64,000 bases of DNA from contig JAQPZY010001684.1 of assembly GCA_029931535.1 (NCBI GenBank), positions 310,001 to 374,000 of the forward strand, given 5' to 3'. Origin of the DNA: Margaritifera margaritifera (lineage: Eukaryota > Mollusca > Bivalvia > Unionida > Margaritiferidae). Made by a program: the position numbers and the translations under genes. Under the pieces are notes generated by a model. The model saw nothing but the letters and a program-made list of their open reading frames with translations. It made no database searches and was not told the DNA's origin. Below are positions 58,940-64,000 of the stretch, in pieces. Every line of letters begins with the position of its first letter. Position 1 is the first letter of the stretch.

Positions 58940-59715
58940 CAGTGGCTATATCAGTTCTTTTTCACACAGCCAGTAGTCAACAGCTTATTTTGAAATTTAT
59001 ACAGATATAATTTTTAATAATTGTGTGATAATGATTTTTAAAAGTTTGTTTATGTTAAACAGAACAACAACATAAGACTAGCATGAAAAAATGGATGCCA
59101 GGAAGTTAATTTTAGTGACACCTATTGAAATACAAACAAATTGCAATGGTCTTTTAAGGGAATAGATCAATGCAAGAGCTTCTATAAGGCTGTGTTTTCA
59201 CATAATTAAAAGTAAAACCAGTTAAAATACAAAATGAAAAGAATTGATGGTGTGAAAGTGTTCTTGCCACCCCTGATCCATTCGTCCCATTCCTTGCAGA
59301 ATAACAGCATGGCCACCAGTAACATTAACTGTTGCTTGCACCATTGGCTCTTTACTCTTTGTGTGCAGCCATGGCATCAAAAACCAATAGCGACTTTGGT
59401 GGAAAAAAAATACCTGGATGCGTTCTGTAGCATTTATCTATCCAGATCTTCATCACATCTGTATTCATCCATCCCATTTTGTTGCAGTGGACGACAACAC
59501 CAGCTGGTATGTGGTCGGTTCATGTGAGATTATGTTAGGGTTTGTGTGTATAAGCATGGGTGGGGTATACTAAATATTTTTTAGTGAATTTCTGCAGGGT
59601 ATATGTGTGGGTGGGTTATACGCATGGGCAGGTATCAGCGTGAAAATACGGTACATCCACAGTGCTAACCTTGATCTGCTGGCACATTTCATGACACAAT
59701 CCTTGTTGGATGTGT
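58940..59715. other. Spacer between minisatellites in the PTRH2-like intron
   Basis: No recognised gene. The piece 59520-59655 (ggtttgtgtgtataagcatg, ggtggggtata, ctgcagggtatatg) has words related to the neighbouring 39-bp unit and may be an older array. Confidence 0.4.
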
Positions 59716-59729
59716 ATTATACTTGAGCA

Positions 59730-60870
59730 AATAACATGTACAGATTTTAGATCTTGTCTCTAATTGGTGTGCTATGACAATAACAGATTTTAGATCTTAT
59801 CTCTGATTGGTATGCCATGATAATAACAGATTTAGATCTTATCTCTGATTGGTATGCCATGATAATAACAGATTTTAAATCTTATCTCTGATTGGTATGC
59901 CATGATAATAACAGATTTTAAATCTTATCTCTGATTGGTATGCCATGATAATAACAGATTTTAGACATCTCTGATTGGTATGCCATGATAATAACAGATT
60001 TTAGACCTTATCTCTGATTGGGATGCCATGATAATAACAGATTTTAGATCTTATCTCTGATTGGTGTGCCTTGATAATAACAGATTTTAGACCTTATCTC
60101 TGATTGGTATGCCATGATAATAACAGATTTTAGATCTTATCTCTGATTGGGATGCCATGATAATAACAGATTTTAGATCTTATCTCTGATTGGTGTGCCT
60201 TGATAATAACAGATTTTAAATCTTATCTCTGATTGGGATGCCATGATAATAACAGAGTTTAGATCTTATCTCTGATTGGTATGCCATGATAATAACAGAT
60301 CTTATCTCTGATTGGTGTGCCTTGATAATAACAGATTTTGGATCTTATCTCTGATTGGTATGCCATGATAATAACAGATTTTAGATCTTATCTCTGATTG
60401 GTATGCCATGATAATAACATATTTTAGATCTTATCTCTGATTGGTATGCCACGATAATAACAGATCTTATATCTGAATGGTGTGCCTTGATAATAACAGA
60501 TTTTGAATCTAATCTCTGAATGGTGTGTCTTGATAATAACAGATTTTAAATCTTATCTCTGATTGGTATGCCTTGATAATAACAGATTTTAGATTTTATC
60601 TCTGATTTGTATGCCTGATAATAACAGATTTTGGATCTTATCTCTGAATGGTGTGTCTTGATAATAACAGATTTTGGATCTTATCTCTGAATGGTGTGTC
60701 TTGATAATAACAGATTTTAAATCTTATCTCTGATTGGTATGCCATGATAATAACAGATTTTAGATCTTATATCTGATTGGTATGCCATGATAATAACAGA
60801 TTTTAGATCTTATCTCTGATTGGTATGCCATGATAATAACAGATTTTAGATCTTATGACTCGTGTGCAAT
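59730..60870. repeat. 43-bp minisatellite, about 26 copies
   Basis: The unit is gataataacagattttagat, cttatctctgattggtatgc, cat. Variants (ggtgtgcctt, ggatgccat, gaatggtgtgtctt) recur in a patterned order, and some units lack ttttagat. It lies in the PTRH2-like intron. Confidence 0.9.
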
Positions 60871-60959
60871 GATAATAACAATGTTCTTTGTTTCTGATAT
60901 TACCTGTAATTATTTTAAACTTGTTGGCTGATTGATGGTATCCATCTAATCAATTAATT

Positions 60960-61100
60960 GATCAATCAGTCAACAGATAGATAGATAGATAGACAGATAG
61001 ATAGATAAATAGATAAAGATCGATAGATATATAGATAGATGACTGGATGGATATTAGGTATATAAAAAGATGAATGGATGGATATAAGGTATATAGATAA
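60960..61100. repeat. (GATA)n microsatellite, first copy
   Basis: tagatagatagatagacaga and related tetranucleotides lie between caatcagtcaacagata and atagataaatatatg. A second copy of the same tract lies at 61750-61893. Confidence 0.9.
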
Positions 61101-61104
61101 ATAT

Positions 61105-61893
61105 ATGATAATAACATGATAATAACAGATCTTATCTCTGATTGGTGTGCCTTGATAATAACAGATTTTGGATCTTATCTCTGATTGGTATGCCATGATA
61201 ATAACAGATTTTAGATCTTATCTCTGATTGGTATGCCATGATAATAACATATTTTAGATCTTATCTCTGATTGGTATGCCACGATAATAACAGATCTTAT
61301 ATCTGAATGGTGTGCCTTGATAATAACAGATTTTGAATCTAATCTCTGAATGGTGTGTCTTGATAATAACAGATTTTAAATCTTATCTCTGATTGGTATG
61401 CCTTGATAATAACAGATTTTAGATTTTATCTCTGATTTGTATGCCTGATAATAACAGATTTTGGATCTTATCTCTGAATGGTGTGTCTTGATAATAACAG
61501 ATTTTGGATCTTATCTCTGAATGGTGTGTCTTGATAATAACAGATTTTAGATCTTATATCTGATTGGTATGCCATGATAATAACAGATTTTATATCTTAT
61601 CTCTGATTGGTATGCCATGATAATAACAGATTTTAGATCTTATGACTCGTGTGCAATGATAATAACAATGTTCTTTGTTTCTGATATTACCTGTAATTAT
61701 TTTAAACTTGTTGGCTGATTGATGGTATCCATCTAATCAATTAATTGATCAATCAGTCAACAGATAGATAGATAGATAGACAGATAGATAGATAAATAGA
61801 TAAAGATCGATAGATATATAGATAGATGACTGGATGGATATTAGGTATATAAAAAGATGAATGGATGGATATAAGGTATATAGATAAATATAT
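61105..61893. repeat. Tandem segmental duplication of the 43-bp array end plus (GATA)n
   Basis: From about 61131 the sequence repeats 60301-61102 in the same order, including rare variant units (ccacgataataac, gaatctaatctctgaat), the array exit (gactcgtgtgcaatgataat) and the (GATA)n tract. The offset is 830 bp at the start and 787 bp at the array exit, so exactly one 43-bp unit was lost in the second copy or gained in the first. Confidence 0.9.
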
Positions 61894-61944
61894 ACTGCAG
61901 ACAGATTGATAGACAGATAGACACACAGACAGACATGCACAGAC

Positions 61945-62057
61945 CTGGACCCACTCCTAATACTGTCCTGGATCCAGCAGCTATCTGTGTTCTTCCTGCA
62001 TCCCTAATCAAACTTGTTGTCAATCCTAAAGATATTGCCCTATTTGCCAACTCAATT
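61945..62057 (-). CDS. PTRH2: Penultimate exon of a peptidyl-tRNA hydrolase 2-like gene
   Basis: The exon follows an acceptor with a pyrimidine tract (cttcatttcag, AG at 62059-62058) and ends at a donor (CCAG then gtctgt at 61944). It encodes [20 protein letters not shown] followed by [17 protein letters not shown]. The LA..A..LGL...[12 protein letters not shown].TVLgiGP block is the signature of the PTH2 fold, with the conserved Asp of DAGRTQ. It starts one base into phase and ends with one base, matching the last exon at 57545-57594. The front half of the enzyme (K-V-R-D-L-x-M-G-K-G-K block) was not found to the right and is probably outside the window. The donor lies ~50 bp from the (GATA)n tract. 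Confidence 0.9.
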
Positions 62058-62639
62058 CTGAAATGAAGAGAAGAAAAGTTGAAACGTTTGCTTTATAATT
62101 TTTATAAGGTTATAAAAAGTAGTTTATCTGACAGACTATTCTGTTTGAAGTCTCGTGTGCACACTACATGAGAAAATATGGTATTTATCTATGCTTTCAA
62201 TCCTTCAGACACTTTGGAACTCTTTGCTAATGTATCACAGATGATATGTCCAAACATAAAGAGTGAATTAATGACAGACCTTATCACACAGCAATCATTG
62301 CTCATAATACCAGATAGTTCCAATTTTTGTTTCATTTTTGAAAATTAAAATGCAAATTAGTAAAAAGACAAAAATTTATCAAAATATGAGTATTTATTAT
62401 ATATTTCATAATGAGATATATATCAGTGGGAGAAAAATTATATCATCACAGTGGCAATTACACTTTTATTGCAATAGTGGCAATATCACTTTTGGAAAAA
62501 TGTTCTTTTCCCATTTAGGATATATATCTGCTCTTTTGTATGTTATTTAAACCAGTATTTCCATATTTATGCCTATTTCATTTTTCTTCTTCTTCTGCTC
62601 CTTCTCTCTCTCCCTCCCTTATGTTCTCTCTCTCCCCCC

Positions 62640-62690
62640 ATCAGGATGAACAGATCTCAAAATATGTCAAGATTGTAGACACTCTGGTAT
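62640..62690 (+). other. Micro-exon-like segment behind a strong polypyrimidine tract (uncertain)
   Basis: A 60-bp tract of C and T (62580-62640) ends in catcag. It is followed by 42 bases open on the plus strand (DEQISKYVKIVDTL) and then gtatac. It looks like a tiny exon on the strand opposite to the PTRH2-like gene, but no partner exon is known. The CT tract may be just a microsatellite. Confidence 0.2.
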
Positions 62691-62852
62691 ACATTTTTGT
62701 AATCAAGGAGCTGCCATCAAGAAATGCCTATAAATGAACTATAAACAACAAAAAGTAGGCTTCAAGTATTAACTTTTTTTAAAATTAGTTTTCCACATGA
62801 ATCATGCAAATTGTCAGTGACCTGTTGCTATTCAATATTCTGGGTCACCCGT

Positions 62853-63172
62853 AGAGTATCATATACCTGTTACACCCATAGAGTATCATATACCTGTTAC
62901 ACCCATAGAGTATCATATACCTGTTACACTTTATTACAAACCCATAGAGTATCATATACCTGTTACACCCATAGAGTATCATATACCTGTTACACCCATA
63001 GAGTATCATATACCTGTTACACCCATAGAGTATCATATACCTGTTACACTCTATTACAAACCCATAGAGTATCATATACCTGTTACACCCATAGAGTATC
63101 ATATACCTGTTACACCCATAGAGTATCATATACCTGTTACACCATTAGAGTATCATATACCTGTTACACTCT
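62853..63172. repeat. 27-bp minisatellite with a higher-order 'ttattacaaa' unit
   Basis: The 27-bp unit is cccatagagtatcatatacc plus tgttaca. After every third or fourth unit comes ctttattacaaa or ctctattacaaa, giving three larger blocks. Frames open on both strands (HRVSYTCYT and its reverse) result from the period and are not called genes. Confidence 0.9.
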
Positions 63173-63239
63173 ATTACAAACGGCACACATTTTTAGGAAG
63201 AACTCTTGATTAAATACAGTAATAAAATTGTTTAAGTAG

Positions 63240-63860
63240 TGATTTTAACTCTCATCACAATCATAATCATGTTTGCAAACAATGGGAAAATTGGGCACTT
63301 ATGAGTGTTGATTGCAAACTGAAATTAAGTGACATTCGAAATTTGGGTGAAGCATGTTACTGAACTAGACTACAAATTTTCCAAGGCCACAGAAAAATTA
63401 ATGTTTTAATGCTGAAATAAACAAAATAAAAGGTGTTGGGTATTATGTAATTATGGGCACTTTGAATGCCTGTCAGTTCTTCAGGTCTGATGTTCACAAC
63501 CTGGCTGATGGTCACTATATATCATGTACAATTTCATATGGTCATAAATTCAAAATATTTCAGTTGTTTCTGTTAACATTTTAGTATATACTCAAAATAA
63601 ATACTAATTTATATGGCAGTAATTCTTAGAAGAAAATATTTCAATTTGATACAAAGTAGGTGTTACATACTTATCTTTCTTTGGCGATCGGTCAATTTGT
63701 GATTGAAAACTATGATTCACAAAATTTCAGCATAAATACAAGAGGGTTAATGGCAGTGATTTTAGATGGCATATCACCACCACATAGGAATACCATTTCA
63801 TGTATGAACATATAGATATAATCATACAATGACTCCTAGCTTTATATTTCTTCAAAATGT
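63240..63860. other. AT-rich stretch, no feature recognised
   Basis: No homology was seen on either strand. It is presumably the intron upstream of exon 61945-62057. Confidence 0.4.
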
Positions 63861-63889
63861 GTGCATGTACTATATTACTTCCTGTACAC

Positions 63890-64000
63890 AGTACACTCAA
63901 ATGTGAACAGGCAAGACCCAGATCTGCCATCATATAATGCACAGTGGCAGGTCAGGGTCTACTTACAATTTCAAGCAAAGAGAAAAGATCCTGATCTGTC
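63890..64000. repeat. Dispersed 'cccagatctgccatcatata' repeat, cut by window end
   Basis: caagacccagatctgccatc, atataatgcacagtggcagg and tcagggtctac match the foldback at 12885-13040 and fragments near 17155 and 58395. Confidence 0.5.

Noticed and set aside
58333..59010. Plus- and minus-strand frames of 108-225 codons with 13-residue repeats
   Set aside because: By-product of the 39-bp minisatellite; overlapping frames are open on both strands, inside an intron.
60966..61940. Minus-strand frames with IYLSIYLSICLS repeats
   Set aside because: Translation of (GATA)n microsatellites.
12885..63172. CRISPR-like arrays
   Set aside because: All tandem repeats here have abutting monomers without unique spacers, and the sequence is eukaryotic.
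62811..63209. Frames with HRVSYTCYT repeats and their reverse
   Set aside because: By-product of the 27-bp minisatellite; open on both strands.

Overview
The window reads as nuclear DNA of an animal, most likely a bivalve mollusc. It is AT-rich, coding sequence is split into short exons with GT..AG introns, and most of the rest is repeats. The species call is an inference. It rests on mollusc-type short repeats (units opening like 'caagaggtccaagtgggc' and closing in an AGCTC..GAGCT hairpin), tRNA-derived SINEs ending in 'ggcgttaaaa'-like tails, DIRS/Ngaro-like retroelements and a Polinton-like element.

Two host genes are supported, both on the minus strand and both cut by the limits of what can be seen. 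(1) Five exons between 36495 and 15520 join in frame at all four junctions. They predict a protein whose N-terminal part resembles the RNA-binding lobe of tRNA 2'-phosphotransferase (Tpt1/KptA) and whose C-terminal part is leucine-rich repeats. The usual C-terminal lobe of Tpt1 is absent and the LRH motif reads LRY. (2) Two exons (62057-61945 and 57594-57545) encode the C-terminus of peptidyl-tRNA hydrolase 2 (PTRH2 type). The 4.35 kb intron between them is almost entirely minisatellite.

Layout: 1-8.05 kb holds broken minus-strand tyrosine-recombinase retroelements, probably one nested in another. 8.2-15.3 kb holds mollusc-type dispersed repeats and a 69-bp satellite. 15.5-36.5 kb is the Tpt1/LRR gene, whose introns hold a SINE, minisatellites, a gutted hAT transposon, a TA-flanked mariner-like element nested in a hairpin-ended repeat element, and several more such elements. 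36.8-41.5 kb holds RLE-type LINE copies, one split by a ~780-bp foldback. 44.5-45.1 kb has a perfect short palindrome and a SINE with a duplicated head. 46.3-50.5 kb is a decayed Polinton-like DNA polymerase B and a convergent integrase, clearly richer in GC than its surroundings. 50.7-56.3 kb is dispersed repeats and a 42-bp minisatellite. 57.5-64 kb is the PTRH2-like gene and its arrays.

Many long open frames here are tandem repeats with monomers divisible by three and are not proposed as genes. All boundaries were read by eye and are approximate, except exon ends, which were placed on splice sites.
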